In this document: in pieces, positions 51,180 through 61,099 of the stretch
Numbering within the stretch: position 1 is the first letter of the stretch
Layout of the letters: every line of letters starts with the position of its first letter
Assembly: GCF_003285015.1 (NCBI RefSeq)
Contig: NZ_QMFB01000005.1
Span: 337,560 to 401,559 of the forward strand
From: Paenibacillus contaminans
GTDB lineage: Bacteria; Bacillota; Bacilli; Paenibacillales; NBRC-103111
Length of the DNA: 64,000 nt
Direction of reading: 5' to 3'
Position numbers and translations under genes: made by a program
Notes under the pieces: generated by a model
What the model was told of the DNA's origin: nothing
Seen by the model: only the letters and a program-made list of their open reading frames with translations
Database searches by the model: none

Positions 51180-52988
51180 CTATCCTTGCAGACGGTCGAA
51201 TATTCGCGTCAAATAAGGATTGCCCGTAACCTGATCGGCCTGATATACAAATATGCCGTCCACGCCGAGCCGGTCATAACGCTCAAGATAATCGGCTATA
51301 TTTTGCGGCGAGTGCGAAATTTGCAGGTTGCCCGCCCTCGCTTCGCCGCCGAGCGGCAAGCGCCATCCGTCGATGCAGCCGTACACCTTGACTTCGCTGC
51401 CTCTGCATAACCTTACGTAATGCTCGACCGGCGGCAGCGGCTCGCTGGCGACGAGATTCGACGGAATAATGCCGTCGATATAACCGTTTGCTGTGCAAAG
51501 CTTCATCGCCTCGTAGTAGACGATTTGATCAGCAGGTATTCTAGCTTTCAGCTCCAGCTTCTGGCCGGTCCGCGTTTCTTTGTCCTGCAGCAGCCGCTTC
51601 GTTCGCGAGATGATTTCAACAAGCGTCTCGGCCGTCTGGTTCGCGTCGCTGCGCATGTAGTCGAAGACGAGGCCATCGATGTCGTATTCGCCGATCAGCT
51701 CCGCGATGATCCGCATCGCATATTCGCGCACTTCCTCCCGCTCGTAATCGAAATAACCGTTTTCAAGCAGATGAGGGTTGTCGGAGACGAACCGTTCGGA
51801 TATTTCCGGCAGCCAGACGTACGGCCTGTTCATCCCGATGTTGGCGGTCAGTCGGACGTTGCGCCCCTGAACCCCGCGGACGGACTCGCGGAGAATGTCG
51901 CAGCTCGCAACCAGCTTGACCGGATCGTCGATCACCGTATTCTCGTCGGTTCGCGCAGGCTTGTCGATCCGCCCGATATGCTTGCTGTGATGGAGCGACT
52001 TCATGCCGATCCGCACCGTTTGGCACGTAATCTCCGTCGGCTTCAGCGCCATAAACTCCTCCAACATGACGCCGTTCATCGTCTCTGCATCATGAAAGCC
52101 GTGAAGCGAATAGCTGTAGGGCTCGTAAAACAGGACGAGCTCCTTCGGCCGTTTTGCGTCCGGCGAGCCTGCGCTCCCGCTTTCTTCCGAGCACGGAACG
52201 AGCTTGATATAGGCTAAACAGCCGAATTCGTAATGGTCGGCCACCGTTTCCTGCAGCTGAGCCAATTCCAAATACGCATGCCGGCTGTTTATCGTTTGAC
52301 GCTTCCAAAATATTTCCTTATTCAGCTTTCCCAAAAAATCGTTGACCGTCAGGTCCATGCTGTTTCCCGGCGTCATGAACCGGGCAAAAGGTTCGTCGCC
52401 CGTTTTCGCCAGAAACCGTCCTCCCCCATTCGGAAAGCCGAAATAAATGTCGTACTCCCCGGCCAGGTCTAGAGGAACCCTAATGGGAGGCAAAAACTCC
52501 CGGCTGCCCATGGAGACCGTCCGCTTGGCGCCGTCCTTCGCCACCTTCCACTTCCCTTGCCCGTACTGCGGCCCTTCCGACCCGTTTTCTCCCAGATAAA
52601 CGTCCCAGCTGTCGAAATAACGGACACCTGTATTCTCAAGCTGTACCGTAACGCGTTCTTCGATTGTCTCCGCTTCGGTCAGCAGGACGATTTTCAGTTC
52701 TATAGCTCCGGTTCGCATTCCCGTATCAAGATAGGGGTTCCAGTAAAATACGGGCGATTTTCTCCCATAAAGTCTTACCGTACCGGCCGTTTGCGCCTGA
52801 TTCCACAAAAAACAGCAGCCGTTCAGCACGTACTCCGCATCCAGCTCCGGGTACAGGCTTGCATTTGACCATACGCCGTCATCCGTTTGCACCGTTACTT
52901 GACACGAGATATAGTCGGAGCTGTCCGCCAGCTTGATTTCGACAAGATTGTCGCGCGTTTGGACGACCGATTGAATCCGGCTATTCAT
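51180..52988 (-). CDS. putative glycoside hydrolase-like protein, 602 aa
   Basis: Exact family not recognised. From the ATG at 52988 (AAAGGGGTGTTTCC upstream) the N-terminal half is beta-rich (VEIKLADSSDYISCQVTVQT, FYWNPYLDTGMRTGAIELKI). The C-terminal half looks like a TIM barrel of the GHL10/family-10-like type (YAMRIIAELIGEYDIDGLVF, DYMRSD, KVYGCIDGWRLPLGG). No signal peptide. Same strand as, and 351 bases upstream of, the GH78 gene, so a role in the same sugar pathway is likely but inferred. Confidence 0.72.
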   Translation of the reverse strand: MNSRIQSVVQTRDNLVEIKLADSSDYISCQVTVQTDDGVWSNASLYPELDAEYVLNGCCFLWNQAQTAGTVRLYGRKSPVFYWNPYLDTGMRTGAIELKIVLLTEAETIEERVTVQLENTGVRYFDSWDVYLGENGSEGPQYGQGKWKVAKDGAKRTVSMGSREFLPPIRVPLDLAGEYDIYFGFPNGGGRFLAKTGDEPFARFMTPGNSMDLTVNDFLGKLNKEIFWKRQTINSRHAYLELAQLQETVADHYEFGCLAYIKLVPCSEESGSAGSPDAKRPKELVLFYEPYSYSLHGFHDAETMNGVMLEEFMALKPTEITCQTVRIGMKSLHHSKHIGRIDKPARTDENTVIDDPVKLVASCDILRESVRGVQGRNVRLTANIGMNRPYVWLPEISERFVSDNPHLLENGYFDYEREEVREYAMRIIAELIGEYDIDGLVFDYMRSDANQTAETLVEIISRTKRLLQDKETRTGQKLELKARIPADQIVYYEAMKLCTANGYIDGIIPSNLVASEPLPPVEHYVRLCRGSEVKVYGCIDGWRLPLGGEARAGNLQISHSPQNIADYLERYDRLGVDGIFVYQADQVTGNPYLTRIFDRLQG

Positions 52989-53134
52989 GGAAACACCCCT
53001 TTTTTCGCATTTAAGGTCCGTTAAACGGTTTTTTCCGATACGAATGTCTTCGGTTTCCACCGCCCGGACAGCCCTCTCGTTATGAACAGCACCTTCGCCA
53101 ATTCCTCCATCATTATTTTCATACTCGCCCAGAA

Positions 53135-53153
53135 AAGCGTGAACACGCTTACA
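53135..53153 (-). promoter_or_regulatory. cre-like site upstream of glycosidase-like gene
   Basis: Minus strand TGTAAGCGTGTTCACGCTT: T-G-N-A-A-N-C-G core plus the inverted arms AAGCGTG/CACGCTT, resembling CcpA sites, about 150 bases before the ATG. Two mismatches to consensus, so tentative. Confidence 0.4.
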
Positions 53154-53389
53154 GCTTCATAGTAGCATAGCGGATTTGCAGCGGACAACAGGAGTCTTCA
53201 CTCCTCTGACGCCAAACGATTCGTTCGGCGCCTAATCGCTTTCTGGACAAAAAACGCGCCTCATTGCAGGATGCATCGCGGAATCGTTTTTGGAGGATTT
53301 ATGGATAACCCGTTCATTATTTATGGGCATTTCCGATCGGGGGTGCATTGGTCGGGCGTGGTCAGGAGGCCTGACTTTCGCGGAAACAC

Positions 53390-53418
53390 AAAAAAGGCTC
53401 CGCCGCAGCGAAGCCTTC
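53390..53418 (-). terminator. terminator of ppnP
   Basis: aaggctccgccgcagcgaagcctt stem with TTTTTTGTG following on the minus strand. Confidence 0.75.
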
Positions 53419-53471
53419 TCTTTTATTCCGGCCGGCAGCCTGCAGAAGCTTTTTCCGGCTCACAATCGTTA

Positions 53472-53789
53472 CTACTCGGCAATGTACGCGCAGCAATAGT
53501 CGGTTACAGCGGCAACTTCAAGCTTAAATTTCGCATTTGCGGGTACCGTAAACTCGCCTGTACCATTAATATGCTTCCACTCGGTCTCGCCGGGCAGCAG
53601 CACCTTCAATTCTCCGGCCAAAATCTCCATAATCTCTTTGACGTCGGTGCCGAATTCATATTCGCCCGGCATCATGATGCCCAGCGTTTTTTTGGTTCCG
53701 TCGGCAAACAGGACCGTACGGCTCGTCACTTTCCCGTCAAAATACACATTCGCTTTCTTCACTACGCTTACGTTATCGAACTGGGACAT
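53472..53789 (-). CDS. ppnP: pyrimidine/purine nucleoside phosphorylase PpnP
   Basis: 105 residues, a single cupin of the PpnP (DUF1255, formerly YaiE) family. [40 protein letters not shown] and [20 protein letters not shown] cover the whole family length. It phosphorolyses a wide range of nucleosides in the cytoplasm. ATG follows TTAAGGAGTGTTCCC. Single gene with its own terminator. Confidence 0.95.
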   Translation of the reverse strand: MSQFDNVSVVKKANVYFDGKVTSRTVLFADGTKKTLGIMMPGEYEFGTDVKEIMEILAGELKVLLPGETEWKHINGTGEFTVPANAKFKLEVAAVTDYCCAYIAE

Positions 53790-53898
53790 GGGAACACTCC
53801 TTAAGGGTCGGTTTGAAACGATTCACGGACGCGTTATCTTCTATAGAAAGCGCTCGCTTACCGTGAAGTGAACGATAAAACAACTTTAATCCAAAACC

Positions 53899-53923
53899 GC
53901 CGGCAAGCGTATCGCTTGCCGGC
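53899..53923 (-). terminator. terminator hairpin of tkt
   Basis: Perfect 11-bp stem gccggcaagcg-tat-cgcttgccggc, then GGTTTTGG on the minus strand; modest T-run. 18 bases after the tkt stop. Confidence 0.7.
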
Positions 53924-53940
53924 AGCCGGTATGCATGGTA

Positions 53941-55959
53941 TTACAGCAGCGCTTTGACGCGTGCCACTACGTTCTCGATCGTAAATCCGTATTCGCGGAT
54001 GACGGTCGGTCCCGGTGCGGAAGCGCCGAAGCGGTCGATGCCGAGGACGTCGCCTTCGCTGCCGACGTAACGCTCCCAGCCCATCGGATAAGCCATTTCG
54101 ACAGCCAAACGAGCCTTAACCTCAGGCAAAATGACGGAGTCTTTGTACTCCTTCGATTGCTTCTCGAACAGCTCCCAGCTCGGCATGCTGATGACGCGGA
54201 CGTCGATGCCTTCCTCGGCGAGCTTCTTCTGTGCGTCGACTGCCAGCTGCACCTCGGAGCCCGTCGCGATAATTTGCGCCTGCGGCTTGCCGTTCTTCGC
54301 ATCCGACAGCACGTAAGCGCCGCGGGCTACGGATTTCGAAGCAAGCTCGGCCGTTCCTTCGAGGATCGGCAGGTTTTGGCGCGTCAGCACGAGGCAGACA
54401 GGTCCGCCTTTATGCTGAACGGCAAACTTCCACGCTTCGTTCGTTTCGATCGCGTCAGCCGGACGCAGAACCGTAATGCCGGGAATGACGCGCATAGCAG
54501 GCAATTGCTCGATCGGCTCATGCGTCGGTCCGTCTTCGCCGACCGCGATGCTGTCATGCGTCAGCACGAAAATCGACGGCACATTCATGATCGAACCGAG
54601 GCGTACGGCCGGACGCAGGTAATCGCAGAACACGAAGAACGTTCCGCCGAATGCCTTCACGCCGCCGTGAAGCATCATTCCGTTAACGGCCGCCGCCATG
54701 GCGAACTCGCGTACGCCGTAGTATACGTTGCGGCCGCTGTAATCCTGCGACGTAAATTTGCCGATGCCCTTCATATGCGTCATCGTCGACGATTCCAAGT
54801 CGGCGGAGCCGCCGAAGATCGTCGGAACGCGCTTCGCCAGCGCATTAAGCGCGGCTTGCGACGCATTGCGGGTAGCGATCGCTTTGTCGCTTGTCGAGTA
54901 AACCGGCATGTCGGCGTCCCAGCCCTCCGGCAGCTCGCCTGCGATCGCTTGCTCCAGCTGCTTCGCCAGCTCCGGATGCGCCGCTTTGTACTCTGCAAAC
55001 AATGCGTTCCAAGCCTCGCCGGCTTGATCGCCTTTTTGTTTCACTTGCGCAAAATGCGCTTGTACTTCTTCAGGAATATAAAAGTCCGGTTCTTGAGGCC
55101 AGCCGAGCGCTTCTTTCGTCAGCTTCGTCTCGTCGCCGCCGAGCGGTCTGCCGTGAACGCCTTCGTGGCCGCCTTTGCCTGCCGCATTCGGGCTGCCGAA
55201 GCCGATCGTCGTCTTCACTTCGATCAGCGTCGGACGGTTCGAATCTGCCTTAGCCTCTTCGATCGCAGCTGTAATCGCCGATACGTCATGCTGGTCGTCA
55301 ATACGCAGGTATTGCCAGCCGTACCCTTCGAAGCGCGCTTTCACGTTCTCGGAGAAAGACAGGTTCAGCTCGCCGTCAAGCGAAATATCGTTCGAATCAT
55401 ACAGCACGACCAGTTTGCCGAGCTTAAGGTGGCCCGCAAGCGAAGCCGCTTCGCCGGAAATCCCCTCCATCAAGTCTCCGTCTCCGCAAACGACATAAGT
55501 ATGGTGGTCGACAACGTTAAACTTGTCTTTATTATAAACGGCCGCCAAATGCGCTTCGGCCATCGCCATACCGACTGCCATGGCAAAGCCTTGTCCGAGC
55601 GGACCTGTCGTCGCGTCAACGCCCGCAGTGTGGCCGACTTCCGGATGTCCGGGCGTCAGGCTGCCCCATTGGCGGAATTTTTTCAGCTCGTCCAGCGGCA
55701 GATCGTATCCGCAAAGATGCAGCAAGCTGTAAAGAAACATCGACCCGTGCCCTGCGGACAGGACGAAACGGTCGCGGTTAAACCAAGTCGGGTTGGACGG
55801 GCTGTGCTTCATTTGCTGCGTCCACAGCGCATATCCCATCGGCGCCGCACCCATCGGCATACCCGGATGGCCGGATTTCGCCTTCTCGATCGCATCGATC
55901 GACAGCGTGCGGATCGTAATGATAGATAATTGTTCAATAGACTTGTTCGAAACTGCCAT
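53941..55959 (-). CDS. tkt: transketolase
   Basis: 672 residues, full length. [20 protein letters not shown] at the N-terminus, [14 protein letters not shown] and [20 protein letters not shown] (thiamine diphosphate motif G-D-G), then [20 protein letters not shown] (catalytic His region) and the C-terminal domain with [11 protein letters not shown]. Transfers two-carbon ketol groups in the pentose phosphate pathway. ATG follows GTAGGGGGAATTTAGTA. The plus-strand frame opposite it is a shadow. Confidence 0.98.
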   Translation of the reverse strand: MAVSNKSIEQLSIITIRTLSIDAIEKAKSGHPGMPMGAAPMGYALWTQQMKHSPSNPTWFNRDRFVLSAGHGSMFLYSLLHLCGYDLPLDELKKFRQWGSLTPGHPEVGHTAGVDATTGPLGQGFAMAVGMAMAEAHLAAVYNKDKFNVVDHHTYVVCGDGDLMEGISGEAASLAGHLKLGKLVVLYDSNDISLDGELNLSFSENVKARFEGYGWQYLRIDDQHDVSAITAAIEEAKADSNRPTLIEVKTTIGFGSPNAAGKGGHEGVHGRPLGGDETKLTKEALGWPQEPDFYIPEEVQAHFAQVKQKGDQAGEAWNALFAEYKAAHPELAKQLEQAIAGELPEGWDADMPVYSTSDKAIATRNASQAALNALAKRVPTIFGGSADLESSTMTHMKGIGKFTSQDYSGRNVYYGVREFAMAAAVNGMMLHGGVKAFGGTFFVFCDYLRPAVRLGSIMNVPSIFVLTHDSIAVGEDGPTHEPIEQLPAMRVIPGITVLRPADAIETNEAWKFAVQHKGGPVCLVLTRQNLPILEGTAELASKSVARGAYVLSDAKNGKPQAQIIATGSEVQLAVDAQKKLAEEGIDVRVISMPSWELFEKQSKEYKDSVILPEVKARLAVEMAYPMGWERYVGSEGDVLGIDRFGASAPGPTVIREYGFTIENVVARVKALL

Positions 55960-56265
55960 TACTAAATTCCCCCTACTCTAACGTTTCCCGGCTGTTGTTG
56001 CTACATTCGATTCTCACTATTGTATCATGTGCCTTTGCGCTTTGCCACTTTGCTTTGCTAAAAAGCGCAGGAACAATTTGTCTGTCCGCGGGCACATTTT
56101 CCGGTCCTGCGACGAGCTCAGCCGCTTTTACATTCGCACCCCTGGCAAGCCGTCATTCATACAATGGGCAAAAGCATAGTATAAATTCGTCAGTTGGCAA
56201 TTGGCTCTATTCGCGCGAAAAAAAGACCCTGCTGCCGGGTTTTCGATAATATAGGAGGCTTCCGC
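55960..56265. other. 306-bp divergent promoter region, no gene seen
   Basis: Lies between the divergent tkt and the 56266 gene. Only promoter-like AT-rich patches are visible (for example atagtataaattc at 56176-56188). No repeat or RNA gene recognised. Confidence 0.45.
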
Positions 56266-56748
56266 ATGAACATTCACAATAACGAACCTGTCTTTCCGCC
56301 CGCACTCTTATCGCGTTACTCCGAAATAACCGGCTGGAGCTCTGCAATCACGCCACTGCAGGCCCCCGACTTGGACCGTTTTTACGGGCTTCGGCCGATT
56401 GCCGGCTGCTGGAGACCTTTAACATGGCGGGATCGGCCCGTTCCTTTTCCTTCCGTCGATCCGTCGCAGTTTCAACGGTCCGCTTCCGTTACGCACAAGC
56501 TTCTTGCAGAGGCGGGAAAGCTGGTCGGCCATGTCGCTGCGAATCCTGCCTTCGCACGTCAGCTGATGACGTCCGCACAATCCGGCAACCACGGAGAGGT
56601 CGATAGGCTGATCAAATCCACCGGCGTGAAAGCTGCCATCCATACGGGCTACACCCCCGACGGCATCCATTTCGACATCCCCTCAAGCGAAGAGGGCAAT
56701 TGCTGCAAACTGGAGTTGACCCTCCGCTGGGGAAAAGCGTACCCCTGA
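56266..56748 (+). CDS. hypothetical protein, 160 aa
   Basis: Not recognised. Start ATG at 56266 follows ATAGGAGGCTTCCGC. Sequence features: NIHNNEPVFPPALLSRYSEI, a Pro/Arg-rich middle (WRPLTWRDRPVPFPSVDPSQ), a helical stretch (THKLLAEAGKLVGHVAANPA), and a C-terminus with HTGYTPDGIHFDIPSSEEGN and two adjacent cysteines (NCCKLELTLRW). No signal peptide or membrane segment. The C-terminal beta pattern suggests a small soluble protein. Confidence 0.72.
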   Translation: MNIHNNEPVFPPALLSRYSEITGWSSAITPLQAPDLDRFYGLRPIAGCWRPLTWRDRPVPFPSVDPSQFQRSASVTHKLLAEAGKLVGHVAANPAFARQLMTSAQSGNHGEVDRLIKSTGVKAAIHTGYTPDGIHFDIPSSEEGNCCKLELTLRWGKAYP

Positions 56749-56851
56749 AAGCGAAAACGATTCGCCGCCGGAAATTCGCCGCTTTTTTCGATTGAAAAAT
56801 AGCAATTGATTGGTGAAACGTATACTTTCGCTTATATGTTAATAAAAATAA

Positions 56852-56897
56852 CCGCGGCATAAAGCCGCGGCCTTCCGTTACCGCCCTTTCAGGCGGT
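56852..56897 (-). terminator. terminator pair after purU
   Basis: accgccctttcaggcggt at 56880-56897 and ccgcggcataaagccgcgg at 56852-56870; the second is followed on the minus strand by TTATTTTTATT. Confidence 0.8.
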
Positions 56898-56905
56898 TTC
56901 ATTGT

Positions 56906-57796
56906 TTAGTTGAACACGACCGTCTTGTTCTGATGAACAAGGATGCGGTCCTCGACATGCCACGAAACGGCGCGCGCCAGCACGATCCGCTCGATATGGC
57001 GGCCGATCCGCTTCAGATCGTCCGTGTTGTCGCGGTGGCTTACCCGCTGCACGTCCTGCTCGATAATCGGGCCGCCGTCCAGCTCCTCCGTTACATAGTG
57101 AGCGGTGGCGCCGATGATTTTTACGCCGCGGCTGTAGGCCTGGGCATATGGCTTTCCGCCTACGAACGCCGGAAGGAACGAGTGATGAATGTTGATGATC
57201 CGGTTCGGATAATGCTCGATAAACTTAGGCGATACGATCTGCATGTAACGTGCGAGAATAATCGCGTCCACTTTGCCGTCGACCAGCTCAAGCTGCTTCG
57301 CTTCCGCTTCCTGCTTCGTATCGGCCGTCACCGGGATATGATAATAAGGAATATCGAACGATTCGACCGTTTCCCTCATGTCATTATGATTGCTGACGAC
57401 CATCGCGATGTCGGCGTCCAAATCGCCCGCCTGCCACTGCCACAGCAGCTCGAGCAAACAATGATCCTCCTTGGATACGAATATCGCAAGCTTCTTCTTG
57501 TAATCTGCGCGCGATATGCTCCACTGCATCTGGAACTTGTCCGCCACGACCTCGGCAAAATCGAGCTCCAGCGGCTCCAGCCTCCGATCCAGCTCGTTCA
57601 AATCGAACTCGATCCGAATGAAAAACATGCCGCCTTCCGGATCCATCGTATATTGGTCGGACTGAACGATATTCGCGCCGTGCTCGTGCAGAAAGCGCGA
57701 TACCGCAGCCACGATCCCCGGCTGATCCGGACATGAAATCAGCATGCGAGCACGCTTCTCGTTCGTTTCAGACTGCCTGCGTTTAATCCCAACCAT
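56906..57796 (-). CDS. purU: formyltetrahydrofolate deformylase
   Basis: 296 residues. N-terminal ACT domain (RMLISCPDQPGIVAAVSRFL) and C-terminal formyltransferase-like domain with the catalytic Asn-His-Asp set: VVSNHNDMRETVE, INIHHSFLPAFVGGKPY and GATAHYVTEELDGGPII. Releases formate from 10-formyl-THF, balancing one-carbon units for purine synthesis. The ATG at 57796 is preferred over GTG at 57805 because GGGGGAG is eight bases upstream of it. Confidence 0.96.
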   Translation of the reverse strand: MVGIKRRQSETNEKRARMLISCPDQPGIVAAVSRFLHEHGANIVQSDQYTMDPEGGMFFIRIEFDLNELDRRLEPLELDFAEVVADKFQMQWSISRADYKKKLAIFVSKEDHCLLELLWQWQAGDLDADIAMVVSNHNDMRETVESFDIPYYHIPVTADTKQEAEAKQLELVDGKVDAIILARYMQIVSPKFIEHYPNRIINIHHSFLPAFVGGKPYAQAYSRGVKIIGATAHYVTEELDGGPIIEQDVQRVSHRDNTDDLKRIGRHIERIVLARAVSWHVEDRILVHQNKTVVFN

Positions 57797-57954
57797 CTGT
57801 GACACTCCCCCGTCTATTCAACACGATGCTTCTCTTTATTTGGGACTGGCCCGTTCCTCCGTTCAGCCGCCTAGCCGACCGATTATACTCTGCTTACAGA
57901 CTTATATATACGCAAGCATCGCAATTTGAGGCCGGAGACTTCCCGTCACCTGCG

Positions 57955-59082
57955 TTACACCGACTGCAGCGCATGCTTGCCGGCAAACCAAGCCGTCAGG
58001 CGGTGATTGATCTGTTCTTCGCTCAGCTCCTCGAACAGTCTCGATTCCTCGATCATATCGTAAAGACGCTCCATCGGCTCGCGGCCGTCGGCCTTCTTCG
58101 CTTTGGCGTCGTTCTTGAGAATCTCCCATGTGCCGACGACAAACTCGCGCGGGTCGATCTCCTGCTTGCGGAAGAAAAACTCCAGACGCTCCACATGATC
58201 CAGGAATTCGCTGCCGAGTCTGCTTTCCACATCGCCGCGCAGCAATGCGATTTCGGCTTCATACATCGGACGCTCCTTGCCGTCCACCTTGCCGATCCAA
58301 GGCGTTTCGAGAATGAGCGGCAGGTGGCGGATTTTATCGTGATGAACGATATATCGCATCGCATCGAAGCCGATCAATCCGGCGCCTACCGGCGCATGGC
58401 GGTCTTTGCCCGCCCCGCGGACGTTCTTGCTGTCGTTCAAGTGGACGACCGCAAGCCGATCCAATCCGACGATCCGGTCGAATTGATCGATAACGCCGTC
58501 AAAATCGTTGACGATGTCGTAGCCGGCATCGTGGATATGGCACGTGTCCATACAAACCGTCAGCCTACGGTTGTCCTCGACCTTCTCCATAATCGACGCG
58601 ATTTCCTCGAAGCTGCGGCCGATTTCCGTTCCTTTGCCGGCCATCGTCTCCAGCGCGATATTCACATCCGTGTCCTTCACGCCGCTCAGCACTTCATTCA
58701 GCCCTTCCGCGATCCGTGCGATGCCGTATTCCGCATCTTTATCGGTGTATGCGCCAGGGTGAAGCACGATGTTTTTGACGCCCAAATAGTTCGTCCGGCG
58801 AATTTCCTCTTGCAGGAAACGAACCGCAAGCTCGAACGTGTCTTCTTTATAGGAGCCCAGATTGATAATATACGGAGCATGCACGACGATTTCGCCCATG
58901 CCGTGCTTGTCCATCACCGCTTTGCCTTCCTCGACGAATTGATCCTCGATCGGTTTGCGCCGCGTGTTTTGCGGAGCCCCCGTATATATCATAAACGTGC
59001 TGGAACCGTATGTTACGGCTTCCTCGGCTGCGTTCAGCAGCCCTTTGTCGGAGAACGATACGTGCGAACCGATTTTTAGCAT
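57955..59082 (-). CDS. nfo: endonuclease IV with C-terminal extension
   Basis: 375 residues from the ATG at 59082 (GAAGGAGG ten bases upstream). Residues 1 to about 283 are a complete endonuclease [71 protein letters not shown] and LILETPW with the zinc ligands in place. It cuts DNA at abasic sites in base-excision repair. About 90 further residues ([20 protein letters not shown] ... [13 protein letters not shown]) exceed the usual length of about 280-300 and are helical and charged. Confidence 0.94.
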   Translation of the reverse strand: MLKIGSHVSFSDKGLLNAAEEAVTYGSSTFMIYTGAPQNTRRKPIEDQFVEEGKAVMDKHGMGEIVVHAPYIINLGSYKEDTFELAVRFLQEEIRRTNYLGVKNIVLHPGAYTDKDAEYGIARIAEGLNEVLSGVKDTDVNIALETMAGKGTEIGRSFEEIASIMEKVEDNRRLTVCMDTCHIHDAGYDIVNDFDGVIDQFDRIVGLDRLAVVHLNDSKNVRGAGKDRHAPVGAGLIGFDAMRYIVHHDKIRHLPLILETPWIGKVDGKERPMYEAEIALLRGDVESRLGSEFLDHVERLEFFFRKQEIDPREFVVGTWEILKNDAKAKKADGREPMERLYDMIEESRLFEELSEEQINHRLTAWFAGKHALQSV

Positions 59083-59304
59083 CGATGAAAAACCTCCTTC
59101 ATATATTGGGAAATGCTTATCCATTCTAAGCCGGATATGCGGGCGGCCCGAGCAGCTGCCAAAATGAATGCGTTCAAACCAGATATACCTATTCTATTTT
59201 ACTCGTAAACTCGAATTAAATCTAGAAATGAGGTATAATTTCCATATCCGGGCCTTTTCAAGCCGGAGCGTTAATTTCCATGTAAAAGGTTCGAGGTGAA
59301 CAGC

Positions 59305-59757
59305 ATGTATTTGGCAAGCAGCGAAGTGAATTCGACATTTATGCAGTTGCTGGTGTTTTGGGGGTTCGTGCTCCTGACGTTTATGTCCATCGGCGGCTAT
59401 TTCATGTTCCGCAAGTTTATGAAGGTACTTCCCAAGGAAGACGGCAAATCGAAGCTTGATTGGCAGAACCATTACGTAGAAGCCTCCCGCCACCTGTGGA
59501 CGGACGACTCCAAAACATTTCTCGACCAGCTAGTCGCCCCGGTTCCCGGACCGTTCCGCGACATTGCCAAGCATTCGATCGCCGCAAGAATCGGACAAGT
59601 CGCCCTTGAGAGAAACGCATCCGAGGTCACTCGCGACCACTGTATCGAAGGTTATATTTTGGCCACGCCTAAGCGCGATTACAAAAGCCTCGTGTCCTTC
59701 CTGGACAAGGAGAAAATCGACTACAGCCAGTTCAAAGATTTGCTGGGAGCGAAATAA
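59305..59757 (+). CDS. DUF2621 membrane protein, YneK-like
   Basis: 150 residues from the ATG at 59305 (CGAGGTGAACAGC upstream). One N-terminal membrane helix (about 14-34), then a cytoplasmic domain: NHYVEASRHLWTDDSKTFLD and VPGPFRDIAKHSIAARIGQV, followed by ALERNASEVTRDHCIEGYIL and ATPKRD. This matches DUF2621 (B. subtilis YneK). The VPxxxRxxAKxxI...A...G...IT pattern also resembles the small domain shared with light-independent protochlorophyllide reductase subunits. Role unknown. Terminator downstream. Confidence 0.85.
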   Translation: MYLASSEVNSTFMQLLVFWGFVLLTFMSIGGYFMFRKFMKVLPKEDGKSKLDWQNHYVEASRHLWTDDSKTFLDQLVAPVPGPFRDIAKHSIAARIGQVALERNASEVTRDHCIEGYILATPKRDYKSLVSFLDKEKIDYSQFKDLLGAK

Positions 59758-59802
59758 CCGCCAGGCTAGGCAAGTCCTATCACGCTAGAAAATACAGTTC
59801 AA

Positions 59803-59855
59803 AAAGAAGCCTCCAGTCCGATTCACAGCGGGTTGGCGGCTTCTTCGTTTTATTT
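59803..59855 (+). terminator. terminator of DUF2621 gene
   Basis: aagaagcc...cca / tgg...ggcttctt stem, then cgttttatttt, 46 bases after the stop. Confidence 0.8.
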
Positions 59856-60057
59856 TCGCGATATCCGCTTCGGGTGTACGGGTAAGGAACGAAGCGGCTG
59901 CTTCGCTGCTCTTTTTAAAACTTCCAAGTCGCTTTGCGACTTAAAGCCGTATCCGTCTACGACTAAAGTCCAGGGGGCAAAACCGCCGCCGGTCCGTTTT
60001 GCGCCGTTCGATATGAGACTACAATGTAAACATAGACGAGAACGAAAGGTGATGGAA
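59856..60057. other. gap with two short hairpins
   Basis: gaagcggctgcttcg-type (59889-59906) and aagtcgctttgcgactt (59927-59943) hairpins. No gene. Confidence 0.4.
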
Positions 60058-60444
60058 ATGATGAACAAACTGTACCGGTCCAATAAAGATGTGAAGCTTG
60101 CGGGTGTATGCGGAGGAATCGGCGAACGTTACAATGTAGATCCTACGATGGTACGGCTCGGCACGGTCGCTGCGGTATTGTTTTCGGGAGGCGGGTTCAT
60201 TTTTCTGTACATGGCGGCGGCATTCTTGATACCTAAAGCGCCACTTGCCGCTACTGAGGCGTTCGCGAAACGGGACATGGAGTTCGGCGGCGAAGCATAC
60301 GGATACAGCAACAGAAATGAAGCGATAGCGGCAAAAGAAGCTTGGATGACGGAAGAAGAGCAGCTTGCGGTTCGTGCAAAAATCAACCATCTTCGTGCCA
60401 AGCTGGCGAAATACGAGAATGCGAATACTAGAACGGAACTGTGA
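60058..60444 (+). CDS. PspC domain protein
   Basis: 128 residues. KLYRSNKDVKLAGVCGGIGE, RYNVDPTMVRLGTVAAVL and IFLYMAAAFLIPK form a complete PspC domain with its single membrane helix. A hydrophilic C-terminal half (AIAAKEAWMTEEEQLAVRAK, INHLRAKLAKYENA) is predicted to be coiled. PspC proteins sense envelope stress. Start chosen at 60058, with AAAGG eight bases upstream; ATGs at 60052 and 60061 are alternatives. Confidence 0.9.
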   Translation: MMNKLYRSNKDVKLAGVCGGIGERYNVDPTMVRLGTVAAVLFSGGGFIFLYMAAAFLIPKAPLAATEAFAKRDMEFGGEAYGYSNRNEAIAAKEAWMTEEEQLAVRAKINHLRAKLAKYENANTRTEL

Positions 60445-60558
60445 TAAAATTATATTTATAAATATCTTTTATTCGAAAACCGGAAATATTTTTCTTGGTT
60501 TCGCGCCTAAAAAGTATTACACTTGTAACAATCGATACTTTAAGGAGCGAAGCGGATT

Positions 60559-60975
60559 ATGAGCGACAAGCTGGATTTACTTTTGGATAAGGTCGGCCGC
60601 ATCGAGAATGACGTACAGGAGCTGAAAACGGATGTTCGCGAATTGAAATCGGATGTTCATTCGCTGAAATCGGGGCAATCCGAGTTGTACCAAATTTATC
60701 GCGCGCTTCGCGACCGTCAAGACGAGTCGGATGCGAAGCCGGACGGAATGGCAATGGATGTTCACCGCATGCAGGCGGATGTTACGGCGCTTAAAGAAGT
60801 ACAAATCGCCATGCAAAGCGACATTGCCGTGATGCGCACGGATATTTCCGAGCTCAAAGAAGGGCAGCGAGTCATGTTGTCCATTCAACAAGAACAGCAA
60901 AAAATTTTGGAGCGGCTGTCCATTCGTTCCGTTTCCCAAGAAGCGGATATTGCGGAGCTGCTCCGGATCAAATAG
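60559..60975 (+). CDS. coiled-coil protein, 138 aa
   Basis: Continuous heptad repeats, for example LLLDKVGRIENDVQELKTDV and RELKSDVHSLKSGQSELYQI. V/L alternate every three to four residues through almost the whole chain, with a break near SDAKPDGMAMD (about 68-78). No membrane segment. Resembles short Bacillales coiled-coil proteins of unknown role. ATG follows AAGGAGCGAAGCGGATT. Strong terminator downstream. Confidence 0.85.
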   Translation: MSDKLDLLLDKVGRIENDVQELKTDVRELKSDVHSLKSGQSELYQIYRALRDRQDESDAKPDGMAMDVHRMQADVTALKEVQIAMQSDIAVMRTDISELKEGQRVMLSIQQEQQKILERLSIRSVSQEADIAELLRIK

Positions 60976-60978
60976 AAA

Positions 60979-61016
60979 AAAAGACCGCGTGGATACGGAA
61001 TCCAGCGGTCTTTTTT
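60979..61016 (+). terminator. terminator of coiled-coil gene
   Basis: aaagaccgc/gcggtcttt stem with inner ggat/atcc, followed by TTTT. Confidence 0.9.
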
Positions 61017-61062
61017 GCCATTTCAGCACTGATGACTCTTTATAGAAAGCGGAAGCATGACG

Positions 61063-61092
61063 GAGAAAGGACGGCGAACGCCGTCCTTTCTC
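61063..61092 (-). terminator. terminator of sodC
   Basis: gagaaaggacggc-gaac-gccgtcctttctc perfect 13-bp stem beginning eight bases after the sodC stop; on the minus strand only a short T-run follows. Confidence 0.6.
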
Positions 61093-61099
61093 GCATCGA

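Larger units (their letters stand above)
52989..53471. other. 483-bp gap with cre-like site and ppnP terminator
   Basis: Holds a cre-like element at 53135-53153 and the ppnP terminator at 53390-53418. The rest shows no gene. Confidence 0.55.

Noticed and set aside
53935..55929. 664-codon open frame opposite tkt, and similar long frames opposite pgi, purU, nfo and the Gfo/Idh gene
   Set aside because: Each mirrors a strongly recognised gene codon for codon in GC-rich DNA and contains no domain.
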